Shown here one piece after another: positions 7,303 to 15,994 of a stretch of DNA of 64,000 bases. Numbering within the stretch: position 1 is the first letter of the stretch; every line of letters begins with the position of its first letter. The stretch comes from Acidobacterium sp049965615 (GTDB lineage Bacteria > Acidobacteriota > Terriglobia > Terriglobales > Acidobacteriaceae). A program made the translations under genes and the position numbers. The stretch lies in the NCBI GenBank assembly GCA_049965615.1, contig JBMFWD010000008.1, forward strand, positions 1 to 64,000. Reading direction: 5' to 3'. A model generated the notes under the pieces. That model was not told where the DNA came from. It worked only from the letters and a program-made list of their open reading frames with translations, and did not search any database.

Positions 7303-8589
7303 ATGGAATCGTTTTTGAGCCGCTATAAGAATCCACTGGTGCTGCTCGCCTTACTCCTTGTTCAAATCATCGGGTTGGCTGTGCAGGTTCGCCGTCCATC
7401 GCCCGGAGCGGGTGATGCGCCGGGGGTGCGGCTGATCCAGTACTGGGCGCTGGCGGTGGTGACTCCGCCGGAGCAACTGGCGCATTTTCTGGTGCACGAG
7501 ACGAGGCATTTGTGGTCAAGCTACGTGGACCTGGTGGGGACGAAGCGGAAGAATCGCGAGTTGCTGACGGAGATTGACCGGCTGCGGTTGGAACAGGCGG
7601 GGCTGGCGGCGCAGGCGCGGCAGGTGCAGCAGTTGCAGTCGCTGCTGGGGTTTCAGCAAAAGTACATTTACAAGACGGTGGCGGCGCAGGTGATTGGAGC
7701 GTCGGAGGCGGATCAGTCGCATCTGCTGATTCTGAACAAGGGTTCGGCGGACGGTTTGAAGCGGGACGACGCGGTGATTACGCCGGACGGGATCGTGGGG
7801 CGGCTGCGGCAGGTGTTTCCGCACACGAGTCTGCTGCTGGAGATATCTGACGCTACGAGCGGGGCAGGTGTGGTGCTGCAGGGCGCGCGGCTGCAGGGAG
7901 TGTTGCGCGGCAATGCGTATGGACAGCCGGAGATTCGGGACATGCTGCCGGATGGGCGGATCAAGCCTGGGCTGGCGGTGGTGACCAGCGGCGGGGACCA
8001 GATTTTCCCGCAGGGGCTTCCGGTGGGGACGGTGGAGAAGGTGATTCCGGATGCGGCACATGCGCCGCTGGTGAATGTGCTGATTCAGCCGGCGGCGAAC
8101 CTGGATGCGGTGGAGCAGGTGCTGGTGATTACGGATACGGGCAACCAGATGCCGCAGCAGGAGCAGCAGGATATAGCCGCGAGCGAGCTGGACCAGGAGC
8201 AGCAGAAGGCTTCTGACATTCTGGCGGAGCAGTTGCCGAGTGCGATTGACCCGGAGGCTCCGCCGGAGGAGTTGTACACGACCTCGGTGAACGGGTTTAC
8301 GGTGACGACGCCGCTGCAGCCGTTGAACCCGCCGCTGCCGGCGCGTCCGGACCAGTTTTTGCCGGGTGCGACGCCGCCGGCGGATCAGATGACGCCGGGT
8401 GCTTTGAATGGGCCGATCCGGCAGGGGATAGAAAAGGTGCCGCCACCGAAGCCCGTGCAGAGCACGGGCGGCACCGCAGCGGCGGGTGCGCAGGCCAGTT
8501 TGCAGGGAAATACGAAGCCGGCGGGAAACGCAAAGCCGGCGGGAAAAGCGAAGACGACGGCAGCGCCGAAGCCGGGCGGAGGACATTGA
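7303..8589 (+). CDS. mreC: Rod shape-determining protein MreC
   Basis: Inner-membrane protein whose periplasmic beta domains activate the PBP2-RodA complex. The N-terminus has a membrane anchor (PLVLLALLLVQIIGLAVQV, residues about 11-29). It is followed by a coiled-coil segment (about residues 78-108, ending LQSLLGFQQ) and the two-barrel MreC core (IGASEADQSHLLILNKG, then GVVTSGG-type turns) to about residue 280. At 428 residues it is about 130 longer than most MreC: the tail from about residue 283 is rich in Q, E, P, A and K and ends in repeated KPAG units. This tail is low complexity and of unknown role. The gene follows mreB after a hairpin and precedes mreD by one base. Confidence 0.92.
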   Translation: MESFLSRYKNPLVLLALLLVQIIGLAVQVRRPSPGAGDAPGVRLIQYWALAVVTPPEQLAHFLVHETRHLWSSYVDLVGTKRKNRELLTEIDRLRLEQAGLAAQARQVQQLQSLLGFQQKYIYKTVAAQVIGASEADQSHLLILNKGSADGLKRDDAVITPDGIVGRLRQVFPHTSLLLEISDATSGAGVVLQGARLQGVLRGNAYGQPEIRDMLPDGRIKPGLAVVTSGGDQIFPQGLPVGTVEKVIPDAAHAPLVNVLIQPAANLDAVEQVLVITDTGNQMPQQEQQDIAASELDQEQQKASDILAEQLPSAIDPEAPPEELYTTSVNGFTVTTPLQPLNPPLPARPDQFLPGATPPADQMTPGALNGPIRQGIEKVPPPKPVQSTGGTAAAGAQASLQGNTKPAGNAKPAGKAKTTAAPKPGGGH

Positions 8590-8590
8590 G

Positions 8591-9109
8591 ATGGCCCTGA
8601 TGGCCTCAACACGGCGCGAAGTGGATGTGCCGAATTATCCGATATGGCTGCTGGTGGTGACGCCGTTTCTGGCGCTGGTGCTGCAGTCGCTGATTACGCT
8701 GCATTTTCCGCGTTTTGATTATGTGGATCTGCCGCTTCTGGTGGCGATTTATTTTGGGATTACGTGGCGGAATCCGATTGGCGGCGGTGTTTTCGGCGCC
8801 GGGATTGGGATTTTGCAGGACGCGATTACGCAGCATCCGCTGGGTGTGTTCGGGATAGGGAAGTCGATTGTGGGCTACCTGGCGGCTTCGCTCGGGATCC
8901 GGATTGATACGGAGAGTTTTTTCACGCGTCTGGTGCTGCTGCCGGTGTTTACATTGCTGCAGGGCGCGATTGTGTGGGTTCTGGAGCGGCGGGTGATTGA
9001 GCAGCCGTATGCGTGGATATGGTGGCAGGAAGGGATCAAGGCAGCGGTGAGCGCGCTGCTGGGATTGATGCTTTTTGCGCTGCTGGACAAGGCGCGGCGG
9101 AGGGATTGA
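8591..9109 (+). CDS. mreD: Rod shape-determining protein MreD
   Basis: Small multi-spanning inner-membrane partner of MreC in the elongation machinery. ATG 8591 lies one base after the mreC stop and gives 172 residues; the open frame extends further upstream inside mreC but without homology. About five hydrophobic segments are visible (PIWLLVVTPFLALVLQSLI, LPLLVAIYFGITW, and so on). The motif GxxxGILQDAI followed by HPLGVFGIGKSIVGYL is typical of MreD. Family assignment rests on these features and on gene order; MreD is poorly conserved in general. Confidence 0.9.
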   Translation: MALMASTRREVDVPNYPIWLLVVTPFLALVLQSLITLHFPRFDYVDLPLLVAIYFGITWRNPIGGGVFGAGIGILQDAITQHPLGVFGIGKSIVGYLAASLGIRIDTESFFTRLVLLPVFTLLQGAIVWVLERRVIEQPYAWIWWQEGIKAAVSALLGLMLFALLDKARRRD

Positions 9110-9140
9110 GCACGGGTTTAGGCTGGAGTAGAGGCGGAGT

Positions 9141-11177
9141 ATGGCGTTGTTGAGGGATGAAAAGCTTCCGAGCACGCGGCTGACGATATCGCAGTTTGTG
9201 ATCGCGGCGATATTGCTGGTGCTGACGTTTGGTTTGTGGCGGCTGCAGATTGTGGGCGCGCAGAACTACCATGCGCTGGCGGAGGCGAACCGCATCCGTA
9301 ATGTGCCGATACTGGCCCCGCGGGGGGAGATTTTTGACCGCGACGGGCGGCTGATTGTGACGAATTACCAGTCGGTTTCCTGCTATCTGGCGCGCGACCA
9401 GAAGGGCGATTTGAAGCCGGACCTTCCGCTGATTGCGAAGGGCCTGAACATGACGGTGGAGCAGATTGAGCAGATTCTGCACCGTTACCGCTGGACGCCG
9501 TCGTATGAACCGATACCGCTGAAGGAAGACATTACGCCGAACGAGCAGCAGTTTATTGCGGCGCACAGCGACGAGTTGCCGGAGCTGGAGACGATCCGGG
9601 AGTGGCGGCGGCTTTATCCGAAGAACGGGTTTTTGTCTGCGGCGATTGGGTATGTGGGGCAGGTGAGCGACCGGATGCTGAACAATCCGCGGTTTGCTTA
9701 TTACCAGCCGGGCGACGTGGTGGGCGAGTCGGGTGTGGAGGAGTCTTATGACCCGATTCTTCGCGGTGTGGACGGCGCGCGGGAGATTCTGGTGAACAGC
9801 CGGGGGCAGGAAGTGGGCGTGCTGGGGACCAAGCCAGCGGTGCCGGGGAAGAATCTGAAGCTGACGATTGACCTGGACATTCAGCGGGCAGCCGAGAATG
9901 CCATGGGGAACCGGAATGGAGCCGTGATTGCGCTCGATCCTCATACGGGCGGGATTCTTGCGCTGGTGAGCCGGCCGACGTTTGATCCGAATGATTTTGC
10001 GGTGCGCATCAGCAGCAAGGAGTGGAATTCGCTGGTGACGAATCCGGATCATCCGCTGATGGACAAGGCGATCCAGGCGACATCGGCTCCGGGTTCGACG
10101 TTCAAGATCATCATGTCGGTGGCGGGATTGCAGACCGGGATTGCGCAGAACCTGAAGGTGGATTGCCGGGGTGGAGCGTATTTCTACGGGCGGTGGTTTG
10201 CCTGCGACCGGAAGCATGGGGAAGTGACGCTTGCGACGGCGCTTCCGTACTCGTGCGACACATATTTCTACACGCTGGCGCAGAAGCTGGGGATCGATAC
10301 GATTGCGAAGTGGGCGCACAAGTTCGGAATTGGCGAGAAGACGGGGGTGGACTTGCCGGGTGAAGTGGCCGGGACGATGCCTTCTCCGCAGTGGAAGATG
10401 AAGACGTTCCACCAGCAGTGGTATCCGGGCGAGACGATTTCGGTGGGTATCGGGCAGGGTGCGATTGCGGTGACGCCGTTGCAACTGGCGCGGGCGATCG
10501 GGGGGATTGCCTCCGGGGGCGTGCTGAAGCGTCCGCATATTGTGTTTCCGGATGAGCTGACGCCGCAGTATCGGAAGTACATGAAGATGGAGTATCCGGG
10601 TTCGGGGAACAAGGATGTGCATTTTTCGACGCAGACCTGGGAGACGGTGACCGATGCGATGGCGAATGTGACGCAGTCGTCGATTGGAACGGCGTACACG
10701 TCACGGATGCAGGGGATTGATTTTGCGGGGAAGACCGGCACGGCGCAGGTGATCAGCCACAACTTTGGAGATGACAAGATATCGAGCCAGATGGCGACGC
10801 GGCCGAATGCGTGGTTTGTTGGGCTTGCGCCGCGGCGGAATCCGGACATTGTGGTGGTGGTGTTCTGGCAGCATGGCGGCTGGGGGACGGATGTGGCCCA
10901 TATTGCGGCGCAGGTGATTGATGCGTATGTGACGAAGCAGCGGCGGCTGGACCATAATCTGCTGGCGGACCAGCCGGGGTCGTCAGGGTCGAAGAAGGGT
11001 ACGAACCAGACGAGCAAGGTGGATGTGGGCGCGGTGTGGTCGAATCCGGCGCATCCGAAGGCGCTGGGCGGCAAGCCGCTGGACCCGCATGCGGCCCGGA
11101 ACACGAGCGCGGCGGCGTTGTACGCGGGGCATTTCTGGCTGAATCTTCCGGATTTGCCGCGGAAGCAGGCGAAGTAG
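9141..11177 (+). CDS. mrdA: Penicillin-binding protein 2 (peptidoglycan transpeptidase)
   Basis: Class B monofunctional transpeptidase that cross-links lateral-wall peptidoglycan with RodA. The 678-residue protein has an N-terminal membrane segment (ISQFVIAAILLVLTFGLW, about residues 16-33), then the pedestal domain with the RGxIxDRDG-type box (APRGEIFDRDGR, around residue 55). The catalytic domain carries SxxK at S319-K322 (STFK), SxD at S371 (YSCD) and KTG at 531-533 (GKTGTAQ). All catalytic residues are present. The C-terminus after about residue 600 is a basic, proline- and alanine-containing tail. It is fourth in the mre operon, 31 bases after mreD and 44 before rodA. Confidence 0.94.
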   Translation: MALLRDEKLPSTRLTISQFVIAAILLVLTFGLWRLQIVGAQNYHALAEANRIRNVPILAPRGEIFDRDGRLIVTNYQSVSCYLARDQKGDLKPDLPLIAKGLNMTVEQIEQILHRYRWTPSYEPIPLKEDITPNEQQFIAAHSDELPELETIREWRRLYPKNGFLSAAIGYVGQVSDRMLNNPRFAYYQPGDVVGESGVEESYDPILRGVDGAREILVNSRGQEVGVLGTKPAVPGKNLKLTIDLDIQRAAENAMGNRNGAVIALDPHTGGILALVSRPTFDPNDFAVRISSKEWNSLVTNPDHPLMDKAIQATSAPGSTFKIIMSVAGLQTGIAQNLKVDCRGGAYFYGRWFACDRKHGEVTLATALPYSCDTYFYTLAQKLGIDTIAKWAHKFGIGEKTGVDLPGEVAGTMPSPQWKMKTFHQQWYPGETISVGIGQGAIAVTPLQLARAIGGIASGGVLKRPHIVFPDELTPQYRKYMKMEYPGSGNKDVHFSTQTWETVTDAMANVTQSSIGTAYTSRMQGIDFAGKTGTAQVISHNFGDDKISSQMATRPNAWFVGLAPRRNPDIVVVVFWQHGGWGTDVAHIAAQVIDAYVTKQRRLDHNLLADQPGSSGSKKGTNQTSKVDVGAVWSNPAHPKALGGKPLDPHAARNTSAAALYAGHFWLNLPDLPRKQAK

Positions 11178-11221
11178 CATGCAGCCGGCAGTGATTTTGG
11201 AAAGACAAGAGTTTTGATCGA

Positions 11222-12325
11222 GTGATTCATCGTTTCCGTAGAATTCGCGACTTTGACTGGCCCCTGATGGGGATGGTGCTGCTGATGTGTGTGATCAGCG
11301 TGCTGGAGATTTACAGCGCCACGCTGCACACGAAGTTTGTGGGCTTTGACGAGAAGCAGGTGCTGTGGATTGTGGCCGGGCTGGGGGCGATGTTTTTTGT
11401 GTCGGTGGTGGATTATCACTGGCTGGTTGACTCCATCCATTGGTTTTATGGGGTGGCGCTGCTTTCTTTGGGGGCAGTGCTGGTGGCCGGGCAGCGAATC
11501 ATGGGGGCGAAGCGGTGGATTCGGCTGCCGGGGGGGATTCATTTTCAGCCATCGGAGTGGGTGAAGCTGGTGCTGATCCTGGCGATGGCGCGGTATATTG
11601 CGGGACTTTCCGGGCGGGAGATGACCTGGAAGGACGTGTTCAAGGCGATTCTGCTGATTGCTGTGCCCATGGTGATGGTGCTGAAGCAGCCGGATATGGG
11701 TACGGCGCTGACGTACTCGCCGATTTTGTTTGCGGGGCTTTTTCTGGGCGGGATCGGGTGGCGGAAGGGTCTGATTCTGACGCTGGTGAGCGTGGGCCTG
11801 GTGGCTGGAATCTGGCGGAGCGGGAAGATTCTGAAGCCTTACCAGAAGGCGCGACTGACGAGTTTCATGAATCCCGGGGCGGACCCTCGGGGATCGGGTT
11901 ACCAGATTCTGCAGTCGAAGATTGCGGTGGGTGATGGGGGAGTATTTGGGCGGGGGACGACGAAGGGGAGCCAGACGCAGGGGGATTTTCTGCCGATTCC
12001 CTATACGGATTTTATTTTTGCGGCGTTCGCGGAGGAGCACGGGTTTGTGGGCTGCATCTTCGTGCTGCTGCTATACTTTCTAATATTGATGCGTTTGATT
12101 CATAACGCTCAAATAGCCTCGGACCTACCGGGTACACTCGTGGTGATGGGCGTGGTCGCCACACTCACTTTCGAGATAGCAGTCAACGTAGGCATGGTAG
12201 TGGGGCTGATGCCGGTTACCGGAATTCCGCTTCCGTTAATGAGTTATGGCGGTTCTTCGGTACTGTTTACGTTCCTGGCCTTAGGCATGGTGATGAATGT
12301 GCGTATGAGCCGGTTTGTAAATTGA
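11222..12325 (+). CDS. rodA: Rod shape-determining SEDS glycosyltransferase RodA
   Basis: Polytopic membrane glycosyltransferase of the SEDS family that polymerises lipid II with PBP2. It starts at GTG 11222 and has 367 residues, normal for RodA, with about ten membrane segments. Diagnostic blocks are RWIRLPGGIHFQPSEWVKL (about residues 98-116), LKQPDMGTAL, GSGYQILQSKIAVGDGG, FAAFAEEHGFVG with its conserved glutamate, and GIPLPLMSYGGSS near the end. No ATG in a better position is visible. Last of the five shape genes. The following 373 bases separate it from the RNase E/G gene. Confidence 0.94.
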   Translation: MIHRFRRIRDFDWPLMGMVLLMCVISVLEIYSATLHTKFVGFDEKQVLWIVAGLGAMFFVSVVDYHWLVDSIHWFYGVALLSLGAVLVAGQRIMGAKRWIRLPGGIHFQPSEWVKLVLILAMARYIAGLSGREMTWKDVFKAILLIAVPMVMVLKQPDMGTALTYSPILFAGLFLGGIGWRKGLILTLVSVGLVAGIWRSGKILKPYQKARLTSFMNPGADPRGSGYQILQSKIAVGDGGVFGRGTTKGSQTQGDFLPIPYTDFIFAAFAEEHGFVGCIFVLLLYFLILMRLIHNAQIASDLPGTLVVMGVVATLTFEIAVNVGMVVGLMPVTGIPLPLMSYGGSSVLFTFLALGMVMNVRMSRFVN

Positions 12326-12698
12326 GATTCCCGGCGGCGAGACAGGTTTGGTAAGGCGGCGCGATTGCCGCAAGTAAAGTTTTTAGTTTGCAGTAGTTAG
12401 AACAAGTTCACATTAACCGGCCAGGTGGAATTACCGGCCGGGCAGGATTCGGGAATGAGCACGCAACGATGGGTAACGGCCCCGCCGGAGAGTCCGGCAA
12501 GAGCGGTCACAAAGTTGTTGCGCACGGATGACCCCCCCATGACAGACAGTCTCAGCACGTTGCGGCGACGCCTTGCGTCGTGCGGGCACAGCCCTACTGC
12601 GGGGCCTGATCTGCCGTGGACCTGGAAGAGTCTTTTGCCAGTTCCGATCTTCTCCGGCCTACCGGTTTGATTCCGCCCGGCTGCCGAAACGAGGCAGA
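12326..12698 (+). other. rodA-rng intergenic region, candidate leader of rng
   Basis: This 373-base space holds no convincing gene; an 81-codon frame inside it has no recognisable features. A possible promoter is TTGCAG (12388-12393), a 17-base spacer and CATTAA (12411-12416), which would leave a leader of about 275 bases. Within it CGACGC-CTT-GCGTCG forms a short hairpin near 12568-12582, and a run of seven C lies near 12532-12538. RNase E genes in enterobacteria are autoregulated through long leaders; whether this one is cannot be told. Confidence 0.35.
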
Positions 12699-15600
12699 AT
12701 GGCGAAAGAAATATGCATTTCCAGCACGCCCCATGAGACGCGGCTGGCGATTATTGAAGACGATCAACTCGCGGAGATTTACTACGAGCGCGAGAATGAG
12801 TACACCCTGGCGGGTTCCATCTATAAAGGCCGCGTAACGCGGGTTCTTCCGGGCATGCAGTCGGCATTTGTCGATATTGGCCTGGAGCGGGACGCGTTTC
12901 TTTACGTGACCGATTTTCTGGAAGAACAGGAAGATTCGGCCGACTTTGAGCGGGTTCTGGCGGAGCGTCCGCGTGCGCGTCAGCGTGCGCTTTCGACGCG
13001 CCCGGAGGAGCCGCTCGAACCGGTGGTTGAGGCTGCTCCGAGTGAGGAGGGCGGCGATCAGGAAGAAGAGCGCGGCGCACGGCGCTGGCGCGGACGGCGT
13101 GGGCGGCGACGCGGCGGCCGGCTGCGGACCGGAGTGGAGCGCGGCGAGGGTTCGACGGATACGGAAGCGGCAGGTTCGGAGCCGGAGACGATTCATCTTT
13201 CCTACGACGGGCTGGAGGCGGAGGAATCGGAGCAGTCGGATTTTGCGCCGACTCGTTCTGCCGCGCCGACTCATGCTGCCGTGGCGGCCCGTGCTGCTGC
13301 GCCCGTTCACTCTGCTGTGCCGGAGCCTTTTGTGCTGCCGGGCGAGTCGCTTTCCAAGTATGGCGGTGCACCACGAGGAGAAGGTGCGGATGCCACGGTG
13401 GAGAGCGCGCCGAAGCCGCAGGTGACGGTTCGTCCGTCGACGCTGGTGGAAGAGGTTGCGGCGACGAAGTGGGATGGCGGGTTTGTGCTTCCCGGCGAGA
13501 CGCTGTCGCGGCATCGCGGGCGGCGCGAGGAGCAGGCTCCGGAGGCTGCGGCAGAGGCCGAGCCGATGGAAGTTGCTGCGCCGTTGGCAGAAGCGGCTGC
13601 GCCGGCAGAAGAAGTGGCTGAGGTTGTGGAGGAGCCGGTTAAGGCTGTTCCTGAAGCGGCAGCGCCTGCTGCGGAAGTTGAGGCTGCGCCGGAGGTTGAG
13701 GCTGAGCAGGAAGTCGAGGCTTCGCCGGAGCTGGTTGGAGCCTTGGAAGAGGAAGTTGTCCACGAAGAAGAGGAGTTCGAGCCGGAAGAGGGTTCGGCCT
13801 CGTACCGTGTGGATCCTGCGGCGCCGAGCGAATTTCGCGTGAGCACGCCGGGGCCGGATGAGTCCGCAACCGAAGAGGAAGTGGAGGAGTCGACGACCGA
13901 GCCGGAAGCTGCCCAGGAAGCAGTGACGGAGGAGGAAGAGCCGCTGGTTGCAGCGGAGATTCCTGAGCCCGAAGAGACTACGGAGCAGAGCGAAGAGCCG
14001 GCGGCAGAGGCCGCAGACGAAGAGCACCTGGAAGCTAAGCCGACTGACATTTTTGGATATGCGTCGGGCTTGGGGATTTTCGAGGAAGAAGAGATCGACG
14101 AGGACGAGTACGACTTTGAACATCTGCACGTAGCCGGCATGGATGAGCATGAAGGCGACGAGATGGAAGAGGAGACTCTGGACCAGGGCTCGCAACTGGG
14201 CGAATTTGTGCGCGAGCGGCACATCGACTGGCGGCTTTCAGAGGGAGACAACGGCGAGGAGGGCGAAGAAGAGACCGCCGACGCCGGGACCGAGGAGAGC
14301 GAGGAAGAGGATTTCGACGAGGAAGCGCATGACGTCGAGGATCACGAGTCAGAGCATGTGGAAGAGGAAGAAGGCGCGGTGACCGCCGATGCGGCGTCGC
14401 CACGGCGTCGCGGGCGTCGGGATGGCCGGGATGGCCGCGAGGATCGGCGCGGGCGTCGGGATGACCGTCGCGGCCGCCGCGATGGACGCCATGGCGGACG
14501 GAGGCCTTCGGCGCAGACGATGGACCTGCCTGCGATCAATGAGCTGCTGAAGCAGGGCCAGGAGATCCTGGTGCAGATTGCCAAGGAGCCGATTGCGAAG
14601 AAGGGCGCTCGGATCACGAGCCATATTGCGCTGCCGGGGCGGTTCCTCGTATTTATGCCGACGGTGAATCACGTGGGTGTTTCGCGGAAGATTGCGTCGG
14701 ATGAGGAGCGGCAGCGGCTGAAGCGGATCCTGATCAGTGAAAAGGGCGAGGCGACGGGCGGCTTTATTGTTCGCACGGCGGCTGAGCACGCGAGCGAAGA
14801 GGAGCTGCGAGCTGATATTCGATTCCTGATCAACCTTTGGACGGAGATCAAGGAGCGGTCGGACAATGCGAAGGCTCCGGCGCTGATTTATCACGATCTG
14901 AACCTGGTGGAGCGGATTCTGCGCGACCAGGTGAGCGAGCAGTTTGCGACGATCTGGGTGGACAGCGAGACGGATTACGAGCGGATTGTGCGTTTCCTGA
15001 GCCGGGTGCAGCCGTCGCTGGTGCGGCGTGTGAAGCTCTATACAAAGGAAACGCCTCTGTTTGAGCAGTTCGGTATCCAGGAAGAGATTTCGAAGGCACT
15101 GAAGTCGAAGGTATGGCTGAAGTCGGGCGGATCGATTGTGATCAACCAGACGGAGGCGCTGGTGGCGATCGACATCAACACTGGCAAGTACGTGGGCAAG
15201 ACGGCACGGCTTGAGGACACGATCCTGCGGACGAACCTGGATGCGATTCCCGAGATTGTGCGGCAGATTCGGCTGCGCGATCTGGGCGGGATTATCGTGA
15301 TCGACTTTATCGACATGGATGAGCGGAAGAATCGCCACCGTGTGATGCAGGCGCTCGAAGAGGAGCTGAAGAACGATCGCGCACCGTCCAAGGTGTTGCA
15401 GTTCAACGACTTTGGCCTGGTGGCGATTACGCGCAAGCGCGTGAAGCAGTCGCTGGAGCGGACGCTGAGCATTCCCTGCCCGGTTTGCACGGGTACGGGC
15501 ATGGTGAAGAGCCCGGTGACGGTGGCCAATGAGATTTTTGTGGAAATGCGCAAGATGCAGAAGCATTTCGACCGCGGCGATGTTCTGCTGCGGGTGAATC

Positions 15601-15728
15601 CGGAAGTGGTGAAGACGCTGAAGGCGAGCGGCGGCCGCTGGCTGAACGAGATGGAGGAGATGATCGGCAAGACGATCATGATCAAAAGCGATCCGACGCT
15701 TCATCCGGAGCAGTTCGACATCCACTAA
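12699..15728 (+). CDS. rng: Ribonuclease E/G with a very large acidic insertion in the S1 domain
   Basis: Endoribonuclease of the RNase E/G family, acting in mRNA decay and rRNA processing. ATG 12699 gives 1009 residues. The S1 domain begins normally (GSIYKGRVTRVLPGMQSAFVDIG, residues about 39-61) but after FLYVTDF is broken by about 530 residues, resuming at M608 (LPAINELLKQGQ, then GRFLVFMP). The insertion is mostly Glu/Ala/Pro low complexity, with a basic RRWRGRRGRRRGG-type patch near residues 130-145 and an Arg/Asp/Gly-rich patch just before the domain resumes. The catalytic part is intact: D825 (AIDINTG) and D869 (IVIDFID) match the magnesium-binding aspartates of E. coli RNase E, and C927/C930 (CPVC) match the zinc link. 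It may assemble RNA or partner proteins through the insertion; that is inference. It lies downstream of the shape operon as in several phyla. Confidence 0.93.
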   Translation: MAKEICISSTPHETRLAIIEDDQLAEIYYERENEYTLAGSIYKGRVTRVLPGMQSAFVDIGLERDAFLYVTDFLEEQEDSADFERVLAERPRARQRALSTRPEEPLEPVVEAAPSEEGGDQEEERGARRWRGRRGRRRGGRLRTGVERGEGSTDTEAAGSEPETIHLSYDGLEAEESEQSDFAPTRSAAPTHAAVAARAAAPVHSAVPEPFVLPGESLSKYGGAPRGEGADATVESAPKPQVTVRPSTLVEEVAATKWDGGFVLPGETLSRHRGRREEQAPEAAAEAEPMEVAAPLAEAAAPAEEVAEVVEEPVKAVPEAAAPAAEVEAAPEVEAEQEVEASPELVGALEEEVVHEEEEFEPEEGSASYRVDPAAPSEFRVSTPGPDESATEEEVEESTTEPEAAQEAVTEEEEPLVAAEIPEPEETTEQSEEPAAEAADEEHLEAKPTDIFGYASGLGIFEEEEIDEDEYDFEHLHVAGMDEHEGDEMEEETLDQGSQLGEFVRERHIDWRLSEGDNGEEGEEETADAGTEESEEEDFDEEAHDVEDHESEHVEEEEGAVTADAASPRRRGRRDGRDGREDRRGRRDDRRGRRDGRHGGRRPSAQTMDLPAINELLKQGQEILVQIAKEPIAKKGARITSHIALPGRFLVFMPTVNHVGVSRKIASDEERQRLKRILISEKGEATGGFIVRTAAEHASEEELRADIRFLINLWTEIKERSDNAKAPALIYHDLNLVERILRDQVSEQFATIWVDSETDYERIVRFLSRVQPSLVRRVKLYTKETPLFEQFGIQEEISKALKSKVWLKSGGSIVINQTEALVAIDINTGKYVGKTARLEDTILRTNLDAIPEIVRQIRLRDLGGIIVIDFIDMDERKNRHRVMQALEEELKNDRAPSKVLQFNDFGLVAITRKRVKQSLERTLSIPCPVCTGTGMVKSPVTVANEIFVEMRKMQKHFDRGDVLLRVNPEVVKTLKASGGRWLNEMEEMIGKTIMIKSDPTLHPEQFDIH

Positions 15729-15748
15729 TTTTTCTGTATCAACAAAGA

Positions 15749-15772
15749 CACGGACCGGGCGACCGGTCCGTG
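15749..15772 (+). terminator. Hairpin after rng
   Basis: CACGGACCGG (15749-15758) pairs perfectly with CCGGTCCGTG (15763-15772) around a GCGA tetraloop, 20 bases past the rng stop. No U-run follows, so termination efficiency is uncertain; it could act mainly as a 3'-end stabiliser. Confidence 0.55.
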
Positions 15773-15994
15773 CATCATTCTGCGAAACTTCAGCGTCTAT
15801 TGAGGGTTAGAGAGTGGTTGAAACGCGTACGTCCGCGGTATGGGGGAGTACGCGGGTCTTTCAGGCGGTTTTTTGAGATCCAGCAGAGGACGCCGGAAGG
15901 GGACCAAACAGTGTTTTTGAGCAGAGTTTGGAAGGGGTGGGGAAGATTTCCATCTCTTGAGCAGGATCATCGCAAGCAAATGGGGGTTGTAGCT

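Noticed and set aside
9036..12040. Two long reverse frames over mrdA and rodA
   Set aside because: Antisense shadows; the plus strand encodes complete PBP2 and RodA.
12425..12670. 81-codon frame in the rodA-rng gap
   Set aside because: No ribosome-binding site, no recognisable domain, and proline/serine-rich random-looking sequence.
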